From the NCBI GenBank assembly GCA_002426015.1, contig DINS01000014.1, positions 59,371-123,370 on the forward strand: a stretch of DNA of 64,000 bases. Reading direction: 5' to 3'. The notes beneath the pieces are model-generated. The model ran no database searches and had not been told where the DNA came from. It saw nothing but the letters and a program-made list of their open reading frames with translations. Both the position numbers and the translations under genes were made by a program. Below are positions 1-7,079 of this stretch, in pieces (position 1 is the first letter of the stretch; each line of letters begins with the position of its first letter). This DNA comes from Flavobacteriaceae bacterium UBA5534. Lineage in GTDB: Bacteria; Bacteroidota; Bacteroidia; Flavobacteriales; Flavobacteriaceae.

Positions 1-87
1 GCTTGGGTATTCTCACTATTTTTTGGTGTCTTTTTAAGTGTTGGCTATTGGATGTTTAAAGCGTTTTTAAAAATAAAGACCAACTAA
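1..87 (+). CDS. C-terminal end of a membrane protein (partial)
   Basis: The first 28 codons of the window are open and end in TAA at 85-87. They encode a hydrophobic stretch (roughly residues 2-24) followed by a short basic tail ending KIKTN, as expected for a final membrane segment with a cytoplasmic end. The reading frame enters from the left edge, so the family cannot be named. Its stop overlaps by four bases the stop of the convergent oxidoreductase gene. The alternative is a chance open frame, but the hydrophobic pattern and tight convergent packing favour a real gene end. Confidence 0.5.
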   Translation, partial: AWVFSLFFGVFLSVGYWMFKAFLKIKTN

Positions 88-866
88 ATGTCTCTATTCT
101 TTTCTTGAATCCTTCTTACAATGGAAGTTGCTCTATCTCTAGATAAAAAGCGAGGCAGACCAGACAAAAGCTTATTGAACATTCCGGGAACCAGTACCGT
201 TTTTCCTTGATGCATCCCTCTATAGCCATAAGCAGCTACTTTTTTGGGACAAGCCATATTAAATGTAATTTTATTATCAGTTGAGCCATTAGAAACCACA
301 TCTTGAAAAGAGGTCTTCGTTGGGCCAGGACACAATGCAGTTACAGTAACTCCAGTACCTTTTAGTTCGTTGGCAATGGCTTCAGAAAACGACAGCATAT
401 AACTTTTTGAGGCATAATAAATAGACATCAAAGGACCTGGTTGAAATGCAGCCAATGATGACATATTTAGTATTTTCCCAGATTTTTGTTTTATCATTCC
501 GTCTAACACAAGCTTTGTTAAATGTGTGGTTGTGATAATATGTACCTGCAACATTTCCAATTCGCGTTTCCAATTGGAGTCTGAAAAGGTACCAAACAAC
601 CCAAATCCAGCATTATTAATTAAAACATCTATTGGTGTATCTTTAATCTCTTTAAAAATAGATTCGGCGACATTGTGCTCGCTCAAATCTTTTACTATTA
701 ATTTGACATCGATAGTACTAAACCCAAGAATATTTTGTTTAGCTACAAGCAAATTCATCTCATCGATATCAATCAAAATAAGGTTATAGCCATCTTTAGC
801 CAATAGTAGAGCCAACTCGTAACCCAATCCGGAAGCAGCTCCAGTAACTATTGCAGTTTTAATCAT
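84..866 (-). CDS. SDR family NAD(P)-dependent oxidoreductase
   Basis: This 260-residue protein is a classical short-chain dehydrogenase. The N-terminal cofactor motif TGAASGLG lies at residues 8-15, the NNAG motif at 84-87, a catalytic Ser near 137 in NMSSLA, and the YxxxK pair at Tyr150/Lys154. An acidic residue at the end of strand 2 (LIDID) suggests some preference for NAD, but this is weak evidence. Length is normal for a single-domain SDR. The substrate cannot be told from the sequence; the closest overall style is the DltE/YqjQ-like uncharacterised group. The gene is transcribed alone on the minus strand and converges with the truncated gene at the left edge. Confidence 0.9.
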   Translation of the reverse strand: MIKTAIVTGAASGLGYELALLLAKDGYNLILIDIDEMNLLVAKQNILGFSTIDVKLIVKDLSEHNVAESIFKEIKDTPIDVLINNAGFGLFGTFSDSNWKRELEMLQVHIITTTHLTKLVLDGMIKQKSGKILNMSSLAAFQPGPLMSIYYASKSYMLSFSEAIANELKGTGVTVTALCPGPTKTSFQDVVSNGSTDNKITFNMACPKKVAAYGYRGMHQGKTVLVPGMFNKLLSGLPRFLSRDRATSIVRRIQEKNRDI

Positions 867-911
867 TAAAAAAGTGTTTGGAGCAATGTAGTAAATTAAA
901 AACCAATAAAC

Positions 912-2117
912 CTAAAGTTTACCGTCTACATAATCCTGTAAATATGAAAATCGTTCGGTTAGTTTTTTGTTTTCAGTAATTTTTGCACGCTTTAAAATTC
1001 CTCGTTCATCACCATTAAAAAATGCAGGAATAACGTGTTCTAAAAACATCTCACCAAAACCTTCACTAGCATCTTTTGGTAGTTCGCAAGGTAAGTTGTC
1101 GACTGCCATAACTGTAATTGCATCTTTAGCATTAAAAGCGACTTCTTTTTCAGTTTTTGCATCATAACCGTAAAATGGATCTGCAATGGTTGAAGCTCTT
1201 AATGTTGAAGCCACAGGTCCATCAACATCACAACTAATATCTGCCACTAGATTGATATTAAAATCTTTTGATTTTGCATCTTGTCTTGTAAACAAATAAG
1301 GCGCATTATTACCATAAAAATGTCCAGCTATAAACATATCTGTTTCTTTAGCATATGGCATAAAATTACTTTCGTAACCTGTTGGGTCTTTATAAAACTC
1401 CCACTTCTCACCTACTTTGCCATCTTTACGTTTTGCATATTCCATAACATCTGCCATAACATAAACTGGTTCTGTAAACTTTGACGTTAAATATAATGCA
1501 TCACTTACTTCTTTTATTTTTAAGTGATCTAGAATTTCTTTTGCTCCTTGGGCAACTTTTCCTGTTCCTGTAAGTAATATTTTGATATTTGGAAGTGTAA
1601 TTTTATCTAGCTCTCTTTTTACCTCGTCTAAATCGGCTAATGTTACTACTTTTGGTAAGTTGAATAACCCATCACGCAACCCAAGAGCTCTAAATCCGTT
1701 ATACGCTCCAACCAAGCCTGCATAACGACCAAAACCAATTAAACGTGCTCCACTTTTCTTTACAATAGTTTCGTGGTCATACATTTCAATATTTTTCTCT
1801 AACATAGCCACTAAAAGCTTTCTGTTATAAGGTTGCTTTTTAATAGTATGAGAAAAGTAAAAGTATTTTTTGTTTGGTATTAAATTCTCAATTGGTACTT
1901 CTTTTACGCCTATCATCACATCGCAATCTGACACATCGTCTGTAACCTTAAATCCTAATGCTTTGTATGCTGAATCTGGAAAAATGCGAACATCACTAGA
2001 CTCAACAATAAACTCGGCTTTTGGAAATTGTGCTCTAGCTTCTGCTAGCTTTTCTGGTGAAAAAACCACGCGTCTATCTGGCGGATTTTTACGTTCTTTT
2101 ATGATGGCGAATTTCAT
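912..2117 (-). CDS. NAD(P)-dependent oxidoreductase, alanine/saccharopine dehydrogenase-like
   Basis: The protein is 401 residues from the chosen start. Its N-terminus (FAIIKERKNPPDRRVVFSP) is the typical opening of the alanine dehydrogenase / pyridine nucleotide transhydrogenase N-terminal domain, also found in lysine-ketoglutarate reductase (saccharopine dehydrogenase). A glycine motif for dinucleotide binding (LLTGTGKVAQGA) lies in the middle, and SGARLIGFGRYAGLVGAY precedes it. I chose the ATG at 2115-2117 because the family begins right there; an in-frame upstream start at 2165 would add 16 residues with no family resemblance. True substrate is unknown. In Bacteroidota such proteins are usually annotated only as oxidoreductase or saccharopine dehydrogenase-like. 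Confidence 0.8.
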   Translation of the reverse strand: MKFAIIKERKNPPDRRVVFSPEKLAEARAQFPKAEFIVESSDVRIFPDSAYKALGFKVTDDVSDCDVMIGVKEVPIENLIPNKKYFYFSHTIKKQPYNRKLLVAMLEKNIEMYDHETIVKKSGARLIGFGRYAGLVGAYNGFRALGLRDGLFNLPKVVTLADLDEVKRELDKITLPNIKILLTGTGKVAQGAKEILDHLKIKEVSDALYLTSKFTEPVYVMADVMEYAKRKDGKVGEKWEFYKDPTGYESNFMPYAKETDMFIAGHFYGNNAPYLFTRQDAKSKDFNINLVADISCDVDGPVASTLRASTIADPFYGYDAKTEKEVAFNAKDAITVMAVDNLPCELPKDASEGFGEMFLEHVIPAFFNGDERGILKRAKITENKKLTERFSYLQDYVDGKL

Positions 2118-2158
2118 AAGCTTATGATTGGAATAATTTTTGCACGAAAATAATAGGA

Positions 2159-2192
2159 TTTGCAAGGTTTACCAAACTTTTTGATAACTTTG
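2159..2192 (+). promoter_or_regulatory. Bacteroidota-type promoter upstream of structured element and tmRNA
   Basis: TAACTTTG at 2185-2192 matches the Bacteroidota -7 consensus TAnnTTTG exactly. A TTTG at 2159-2162 is a candidate -33 element, with a 22-base spacer (19 would be ideal). The predicted transcription start is near 2199, which is the first base of the structured element. No comparably good -7 box lies directly in front of the tmRNA at 2292, so this may drive a longer tmRNA precursor. Confidence 0.55.
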
Positions 2193-2199
2193 CAGACTA

Positions 2200-2274
2200 C
2201 GTTAGCGATTAAAGCGGCATCCTTTTGCTTTTTGCAAAAGATATAGCTGAAAGCGCGACCTGAAAGGGAACGCC
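2200..2274 (+). ncRNA. structured repeat element, copy 1 (possible Flavo-1-like RNA)
   Basis: This 75-base element shares its conserved blocks with a second copy at 29123-29226: CGTTAGCGATT at the 5' end, GGCATCC, GAAAGCGCGAC and a final GGAACGCC. Between the blocks the sequence differs but still pairs. Here TTTTGC (2223-2228) pairs with GCAAAA (2234-2239), and flanking ATC and GAT extend the stem with one bulged C. A short CCT/AGG stem sits in the 3' part between the GCG and CGC blocks. Maintained pairing with different sequence points to selection on RNA structure. The family may be the published Flavo-1 RNA motif, but that assignment is from memory. It starts where the upstream promoter predicts transcription to begin. 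Confidence 0.6.
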
Positions 2275-2291
2275 AAAATACTATTAATAAT

Positions 2292-2687
2292 GGGGTCGAC
2301 TGGTTTTGACAGCGAGATTTATTAGGTAGTAAGCACGTCGTGTAATGATTTTGAAACACGTAAAAGGCTAGATCAAATTTTAAACGGCGAGAATAACTAC
2401 GCTTTAGCTGCTTAATTCTGAATTACAGTAAGAATTTGCCTTTGTCCTACTAGGTAGGAAAGCTAAATGTCTCTTGAAAGCCCTGGTCAGCGGCGTTCTA
2501 ATTAGAGGCATCGTAAAAGTTGACATAGAAAGTGAAGCGCTTCGATTTGCTTTTGAAACTTAAGAAGATAAGTTGTGAGTAGAGTGTTTTTAATCAGCTT
2601 ACAATCGAAAATCATGAAAAAACTAAACGTGTAGAAGGCTATTTGGTGACTTGTTTGGACGAGAGTTCGATTCTCTCCGACTCCACC
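2292..2687 (+). ncRNA. ssrA: tmRNA (transfer-messenger RNA)
   Basis: tmRNA rescues stalled ribosomes and tags the unfinished protein. The 5' end GGGGTCG pairs with CGACTCC near the 3' end to make the acceptor stem, and a T-arm with GTTCGATTC lies at 2664-2672. The tag reading frame runs from the resume codon GGC at 2386 to the TAA at 2413-2415 and encodes GENNYALAA, the usual Bacteroidota tag. The 3' CCA is not completely encoded (ACC is followed by T), so the final A would be added after processing. The gene is one piece, not permuted. A rho-independent terminator follows directly. Confidence 0.97.
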
Positions 2688-2690
2688 TTT

Positions 2691-2736
2691 GCCCTACCAA
2701 GCTTTGAGGAAACAAAAAGCGAAGTAGGGCTTTTTT
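2691..2736 (+). terminator. rho-independent terminator of ssrA
   Basis: GCCCTAC (2691-2697) pairs with GTAGGGC (2724-2730) and is followed by six T residues. An inner GCTTT/AAAGC pairing (2701-2705 with 2716-2720) extends the hairpin. It begins four bases after the tmRNA 3' end. Confidence 0.9.
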
Positions 2737-2811
2737 AATATTTTTTTATTATTTGAAATATTTCCAAGGGCTTCGATGGACTCGCCCACTAAAATCAATA
2801 AATTTATAAAA

Positions 2812-2916
2812 ATGGAATTACCATATGCAGTCTATATTTTAAATTGTAATAATGGTACTTATTACACAGGGTACACAACCCATTCTCACCTTAAAGTTTC
2901 CTCATTTTACCTGTGA
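2812..2916 (+). pseudogene. truncated GIY-YIG nuclease remnant
   Basis: An ATG at 2812 opens a 34-codon frame ending in TGA at 2914-2916. Its start reads AVYILNCNNGTYYTGYT, which is the characteristic first half of the GIY-YIG endonuclease domain (here YIL and YTG). Complete proteins of this family are about 80-100 residues and continue with a conserved Arg and Glu, both absent here. The similarity stops near 2886, close to the 3' end of the opposing split-barrel gene, whose stop lies at 2891. This looks like a deletion or rearrangement junction. Just upstream, at about 2769-2788, GGGC and GCCC form a small hairpin of the sort often found around mobile genes. Confidence 0.7.
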
Positions 2917-3346
2917 CTTCTTTTATCTTAATCAAAAAAACCGTTGGAAGTTCATCGTTGTATATTTTACTGGAGAATTCACTGATAAAATCGAGGTCTC
3001 TATGCTCTTTTTTTAGAATCAAATCTTTGACTCCCAATGAAAATTGGTGTAAATAGGCTTTAGAGTTACTGCCCTCAAGCTCTTCAAAAACTCCATGCAC
3101 CAATACTGATCTCCAATCGTTTACGGATTCTATTTCGGTGACATTTAATGAAACACTATTGTTCTTTCTCATGGCAGTGAGCTTATGCCCTTCTCCAGAA
3201 TAACAAATAATAACATTCTCGTCTTCACTATAAAAATAGGTGATGGGAATTACGTAAGGTTCCTTTTGGAACATGTATGCCAATTGACCTATATAATTGT
3301 GTTTGAGAATAAAAACACGTTCCTTGTTGTCTAAATTCTTGATCAT
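2891..3346 (-). CDS. pyridoxamine 5'-phosphate oxidase-like FMN-binding split-barrel protein
   Basis: The 151-residue protein has the layout of the PNPOx-like/Pyridox_ox_2 (NimA-like) split barrel. An N-terminal helix with IGQLAYM is followed by PYVIPITYFY, an IICYSGEGHKLTAMRKNNSVSLNV segment in which HK..AMRKN forms the expected phosphate-binding region of FMN, and a WRSVLVHGVFEEL strand. Such proteins bind flavin or a related cofactor and commonly reduce small molecules. The substrate is unknown. It lies 29 bases downstream of the TerB-like gene on the same strand and is probably co-transcribed with it from the promoter at 3804-3811, next to the TGA-N6-TCA site. That context suggests a stress or low-oxygen role. 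Confidence 0.82.
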   Translation of the reverse strand: MIKNLDNKERVFILKHNYIGQLAYMFQKEPYVIPITYFYSEDENVIICYSGEGHKLTAMRKNNSVSLNVTEIESVNDWRSVLVHGVFEELEGSNSKAYLHQFSLGVKDLILKKEHRDLDFISEFSSKIYNDELPTVFLIKIKEVTGKMRKL

Positions 3347-3375
3347 AACAATAGATTTAATAAATTAATGATGTA

Positions 3376-3786
3376 TTAGTCTGCCTTCAATTCCATATCT
3401 AGTTTGGCAAGCATCATAAGCTCTGATTTGTTCTTTCCAGAAAAACTGGAAGCAATAGCATTAGCTGTTTTTAATATCAATTTTTTGATGTCTTCTGTAA
3501 AAAACTGTTTGTGCTTGTTTTTGAACTTGATGAACTTTTCAAAATTAGATTTGGCATCACACTCTCCTTGGTCATTAAGCCAATCGAAAACAATTTCTAT
3601 CTGATATGCAGCATCCGATAGATAATCGTCTTTGGAAGTATCTATGTCTAACCAATCTTGTTTAACAAGTTGCTTTAATTTGCTGAATTCAGCTTCATGA
3701 ACTTTACCATCAATTGCGGCGATGCCATAGAACAATTTGCCAAGGTTTTGGTAAAATTCCAAATATTGATAATCTGACGGCTTCAT
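3376..3786 (-). CDS. TerB-like small helical protein
   Basis: The protein has 136 residues and no signal peptide. The segment GIAAIDGKVHEAEFSKLKQLV resembles the TerB/DjlA-type metal-binding helical fold, which carries a D-G-x-hydrophobic-x-x-x-E pattern in the same place. Otherwise it is an all-helical cytosolic protein rich in Lys and Asp. Its molecular function is not established. It is the first gene of a probable two-gene minus-strand operon with the split-barrel gene. A perfect TAGCTTTG -7 box about 20 bases upstream and an activator-like site 33 bases further out indicate regulation by the neighbouring receiver-CRP protein. A lineage-specific protein of another helical family is possible. 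Confidence 0.6.
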   Translation of the reverse strand: MKPSDYQYLEFYQNLGKLFYGIAAIDGKVHEAEFSKLKQLVKQDWLDIDTSKDDYLSDAAYQIEIVFDWLNDQGECDAKSNFEKFIKFKNKHKQFFTEDIKKLILKTANAIASSFSGKNKSELMMLAKLDMELKAD

Positions 3787-3803
3787 AATAAATTGATAAT
3801 ATT

Positions 3804-3846
3804 CAAAGCTAAAGCAATAGATAAAATTTAACTATGATATAAATCA
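3804..3846 (-). promoter_or_regulatory. activator-type promoter with TGA-N6-TCA site (site A)
   Basis: On the minus strand TAGCTTTG (3804-3811) is a perfect -7 box for the TerB-like gene, giving a leader of about 13 bases. A dyad TGA-TATAAA-TCA lies at 3835-3846. The dyad centre is exactly 33 bases from the centre of the -7 box, the same distance as at sites B and C. This would place the site near -41.5, the class II activator position. The site also lies between this gene and the divergent kinase gene, which has a weaker TATTTTTA box at 3876-3883. Confidence 0.6.
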
Positions 3847-3908
3847 GTAAAGCAAAATATAACATCTGTTTTTTGTATTTTTACGCACATCTTAAAGATA
3901 TCTAATTA

Positions 3909-5048
3909 ATGTTCAAGAAAGATCAAGACGTTTTCAATATTCTTTTAGGTGCCGTTTCTGAAGGCGTTGTAATTGTTGATGAACAGCAAAAAATTATTGA
4001 AGCCAACCAGTCTGCCGAAACCATTTTTGGGTATCAGAGAGAAGAACTTATAAATCAGCCTTTAAATATCTTGATTCCTCAACCTTACAGAGCAAATCAT
4101 AAAACACACGTAAAAGGTTTTGTAGAGCAAAATCAAAAACGACAAATGGGTAAAGGGCGTGATATTTTTGGGCAACGCAAAGATGGCAGTATTTTCCCTT
4201 TAGAAGCAGGTTTGAACCCTTTTAAGATAGATAACAAAACCTATGTCATGGCTTTGATTATTGACATAACCGAACGTAAAAACTACACCGAAAAACTTGA
4301 ACGTACCGTAGAGCTTCGGACTGAAGAACTGCAATTGGCATTAAATGCAGAAAAAGAGCTCAACGAATTAAAAACAAAATTTTTATCGCTCGTGTCCCAT
4401 GAGTTCAAAACACCCTTGAGTGGAATTTTGACTTCAGCAATGTTGTTGAGCAAATATCGCTTGGAAAATCAGCAAGAAAAAAGAGATAAGCATATATCAA
4501 CCATTACCAATATTGTTCATCAACTCAATACCATATTGAATGATTTTCTATCTGTTGAGAAATTAGAAACCGGAAAAGTAAATTATCATTTTAAGACTTT
4601 TAAATTGAGTAAAGTACTCAACGAGGTCATTTATAACGCCAATATGTTACTAAAAGATGGCCAGCGTATCAACTACCCCGAAAATATTGATGACCTATCC
4701 ATACACCAAGACGAGAAAACGTTGGAACTGGCCTTATCTAATATCATTCACAATGCCATAAAATATTCGCCAGAAGACACTTTAATCGATATTACTATCA
4801 CCCAAAATGACCATGTTACCATTTTTAAAATTGAAGACAACGGCATTGGGATACCAGAAGCTGATCAAAAAAACGTTTTCAATCGCTATTTTAGAGCCGA
4901 AAATGTTTTAAATATCCAAGGCACAGGTATTGGCCTTAACATTGTCAAAAGCCATTTAGAAAATTTAGGTGGCACTATAGAATTTACAAGCGAACTTAAT
5001 AAAGGAAGCATGTTTACCATAACACTTCCAAACAATAGTAAAGAATGA
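3909..5048 (+). CDS. PAS-domain sensor histidine kinase, possible heme/oxygen sensor
   Basis: The 379-residue kinase has no membrane segment. It contains a PAS domain (about 8-122), a coiled linker (about 125-155), a HisKA domain with phospho-acceptor His164 in SHEFKTPL, and a HATPase domain with N, G1 and G2 boxes (NAIKYSP, EDNGIGIP, GTGIGLNIV). The PAS core NILIPQPYRANH...GKGR..GQRKDGSIFP closely follows rhizobial FixL. His64 matches the FixL heme-ligand histidine, and Arg84, twenty residues later, matches the distal arginine that contacts bound oxygen. The same motif occurs in PAS domains without demonstrated heme, so oxygen sensing is inferred. The gene overlaps the regulator gene by four bases, so the two are a cognate pair. 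Confidence 0.9.
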   Translation: MFKKDQDVFNILLGAVSEGVVIVDEQQKIIEANQSAETIFGYQREELINQPLNILIPQPYRANHKTHVKGFVEQNQKRQMGKGRDIFGQRKDGSIFPLEAGLNPFKIDNKTYVMALIIDITERKNYTEKLERTVELRTEELQLALNAEKELNELKTKFLSLVSHEFKTPLSGILTSAMLLSKYRLENQQEKRDKHISTITNIVHQLNTILNDFLSVEKLETGKVNYHFKTFKLSKVLNEVIYNANMLLKDGQRINYPENIDDLSIHQDEKTLELALSNIIHNAIKYSPEDTLIDITITQNDHVTIFKIEDNGIGIPEADQKNVFNRYFRAENVLNIQGTGIGLNIVKSHLENLGGTIEFTSELNKGSMFTITLPNNSKE

Positions 5049-6100
5049 AAAAAATACTCCTCATAGAAGACGACCCCGTTTTAAGAGAAAATACCGCCGA
5101 ACTCTTGGAGCTTTCCGAATATAATGTCATTACTGCTCCAAATGGAAAAATAGGAATCGATCTGGCCAAGGCACATCTGCCAAACATTATCGTTTGTGAT
5201 ATCATGATGCCAGAAATAGATGGTTACGGCGTATTGGAAGCACTTGTTAATGATGAGACAACCAAGCACATTCCATTTATTTATTTGTCTGCAAAAACCG
5301 AACGAAGTGATGTAAGAAAAGGCATGGATCTAGGAGCAGACGATTACATTACAAAACCTTTTAGTGAAGACGAACTCATCAGTGCCATTGAAAGCCGGTT
5401 GGCAAAAGCAGCCATTTTAAAGGAAGCCAGAGAATTACAAAGCAATAAAAACCAAGAAGACTCCGAAAGTGGCTTGAGAACACTTAACGATTTAAAAAAT
5501 TTCTTTGATGATAATGGAGAGGTATTTTCTTTTGAAGCTGGTGAAACCATTTACCAAGAAGGGCAAAACTCCAATGTCATTTATCTTATTACCAAAGGTG
5601 TGGTCAAATGCCATAAGCTAGACGAACAAGGTAAAGAGCTAATAACCGCACTTTTTAAAGAAGATGATTTGTTCGGCTATACTTCATTTACCGAAAACAC
5701 CCCATACTATGATACAGCAACTACGATAAAAAAAACAGAATTGGTTGGCATTTCAAAAAACAATCTGAAGGATGTTCTCAACAACAATCATCAGGTCACT
5801 TTAGAATTGATACAGCTTCTTACTGATGATTTGTCTGGCACTAAAGATCAGTTGTTGCAAATGGCTTATAGCTCGGTAAACAAAAAAACAGCTTCTACTA
5901 TCCTGAAATTTGCCGAAAAATTAAATAGAAAATCAGATGATATCATAAAAATATCTCGAAACGACCTTGCCAGCGTAGCTGGTATTGCTACCGAAACATT
6001 GATTAGAACCATGTCGAACTTTAAAAAACAGGGACTTATTGAAATTGAAGGTCGAAGCATTAAAATTTTAGATATCGAAGGCTTAAAAGACATTCAATAA
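5045..6100 (+). CDS. receiver-CRP/FNR fusion transcription regulator
   Basis: The 351-residue protein joins a receiver domain (about 1-122; acidic pair Glu8/Asp9/Asp10, phospho-acceptor Asp52, conserved Lys104) to a cyclic-nucleotide-binding-type beta roll (about 155-265) and a Crp-type winged helix (about 275-345). The recognition helix reads ATETLIRTMSNF. Glu317 and Arg321 match the FNR/CRP residues that read TGA half-sites. There are no clustered N-terminal cysteines, so it should not carry an FNR iron-sulfur centre. Phosphorylation by the adjacent kinase would replace direct oxygen sensing. The gene follows the kinase with a four-base ATGA overlap. Candidate targets are the three TGA-N6-TCA promoters at 3.8, 6.1 and 7.9 kb. 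Confidence 0.92.
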   Translation: MKKILLIEDDPVLRENTAELLELSEYNVITAPNGKIGIDLAKAHLPNIIVCDIMMPEIDGYGVLEALVNDETTKHIPFIYLSAKTERSDVRKGMDLGADDYITKPFSEDELISAIESRLAKAAILKEARELQSNKNQEDSESGLRTLNDLKNFFDDNGEVFSFEAGETIYQEGQNSNVIYLITKGVVKCHKLDEQGKELITALFKEDDLFGYTSFTENTPYYDTATTIKKTELVGISKNNLKDVLNNNHQVTLELIQLLTDDLSGTKDQLLQMAYSSVNKKTASTILKFAEKLNRKSDDIIKISRNDLASVAGIATETLIRTMSNFKKQGLIEIEGRSIKILDIEGLKDIQ

Positions 6101-6119
6101 TAGTTTGCCAAAGTTGAAT

Positions 6120-6163
6120 ATGACCAAAATCATATTTTAAAAATCCCTATCAACTTACATTTG
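6120..6163 (+). promoter_or_regulatory. activator-type promoter with TGA-N6-TCA site (site B)
   Basis: ATGACCAAAATCAT at 6120-6133 contains TGA-N6-TCA at 6121-6132. A perfect -7 box TACATTTG lies at 6156-6163. Their centres are 33 bases apart, so the dyad would be centred near -41.5 relative to a start around 6168, about 16 bases before the stress-protein ATG. No good TTTG is present at -33, as expected for an activator-dependent promoter. Confidence 0.65.
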
Positions 6164-6184
6164 TTTTCAACAAGTTGATTACAA

Positions 6185-7027
6185 ATGAAAAATATTTTAC
6201 TGCCAACCGATTTTTCCGAAAATTCTTGGAATGCCATCAAATATGCTTTGGCTTTTTTTGAGGCTTCGGCGTGCAATTTTTATTTGCTTCATGTCAACAA
6301 ATTAAACAATCTCGCTTTAAGCGACTCACCATATATAGCCTCACAACAAAACATTGAAGATATTTATACCAAGCCAGTAAAAAAGCAATTACAAGATGCT
6401 GTAAAGCGTATTCGGGAAGAATTACCAAACACCACTCATCATAAATTTTATACACTCACCGATTTTAACTTTTTTGTTGAATCAATACGGGACAATGTTG
6501 ATGAAAAAGCAATCGACATGATAGTCATGGGAACAAAAGGTGCTTCAGGAGTCAAAAAATTAATTGTTGGTAGCAATACAGGTGATGTTATCAGAAAAGT
6601 GCAATGTACCACCTTGGTTGTTCCAGAAAATGCCAGTTTTAAAGAATTAAAAGAAATTGCATTTCCAACCGATTTTTCTCTGCACTATAGTGTTGATACA
6701 CTACAGCCTATTCTAGATGTTATTTCTAGCTATAAATCTTCTTTACGAATATTACATATAAGCAAGAAAAAAACAGATTTGAATACCGACCAGAAAAAAA
6801 ACAAAGACTTATTGGAAGATTATTTTAGTAATACTGACCATAGTTTCCATTTTTTGACCAATAAAAAAGTTGAAGATGCTGTACAGTGTTTTGTAGAAAG
6901 CAGGAATATCGATATGATTACGATGGTAGCAAAAAACCTTAATTATTTCCAGCAAATACTGTTTCACAATAAAGTCGAAGAAATCAGTTACCACACCGAC
7001 GTTCCGTTTTTAGTCTTACACAAATAA
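6185..7027 (+). CDS. tandem universal stress protein (UspA family)
   Basis: The 280-residue protein has two Usp domains (about 1-148 and 155-280). The first is complete, starting KNILLPTDFSENS and carrying the ATP-binding signature G-2x-G-9x-G-S at Gly116, Gly119, Gly129 and Ser130. The second keeps the fold outline (EIAFPTDFS, and a final hydrophobic strand) but has lost the glycine signature, so it probably does not bind ATP. Such proteins are typically induced by energy limitation or low oxygen. The gene is 84 bases downstream of the regulator gene but has its own promoter with the TGA-N6-TCA site. It converges with the paralogous stress protein. Confidence 0.93.
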   Translation: MKNILLPTDFSENSWNAIKYALAFFEASACNFYLLHVNKLNNLALSDSPYIASQQNIEDIYTKPVKKQLQDAVKRIREELPNTTHHKFYTLTDFNFFVESIRDNVDEKAIDMIVMGTKGASGVKKLIVGSNTGDVIRKVQCTTLVVPENASFKELKEIAFPTDFSLHYSVDTLQPILDVISSYKSSLRILHISKKKTDLNTDQKKNKDLLEDYFSNTDHSFHFLTNKKVEDAVQCFVESRNIDMITMVAKNLNYFQQILFHNKVEEISYHTDVPFLVLHK

Positions 7028-7079
7028 ACCGTTTTTCAACTATTTTTTAATCTAATCGGGTAAAGCATCTATGTTATTG

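Noticed and set aside
2114..2359. 81-codon minus-strand frame across the ssrA 5' region
   Set aside because: It runs through the structured element and tmRNA, which explain the conservation; the peptide has no recognisable features.
2661..2687. Possible tRNA T-arm and acceptor end
   Set aside because: It is the tRNA-like 3' part of the tmRNA; no anticodon arm precedes it.
6115..6183. TTGA/TCAA-like pieces near the first stress-protein promoter as a second FNR box
   Set aside because: Spacing between the halves does not fit a dyad; only the TGA-N6-TCA site at 6121-6132 does.
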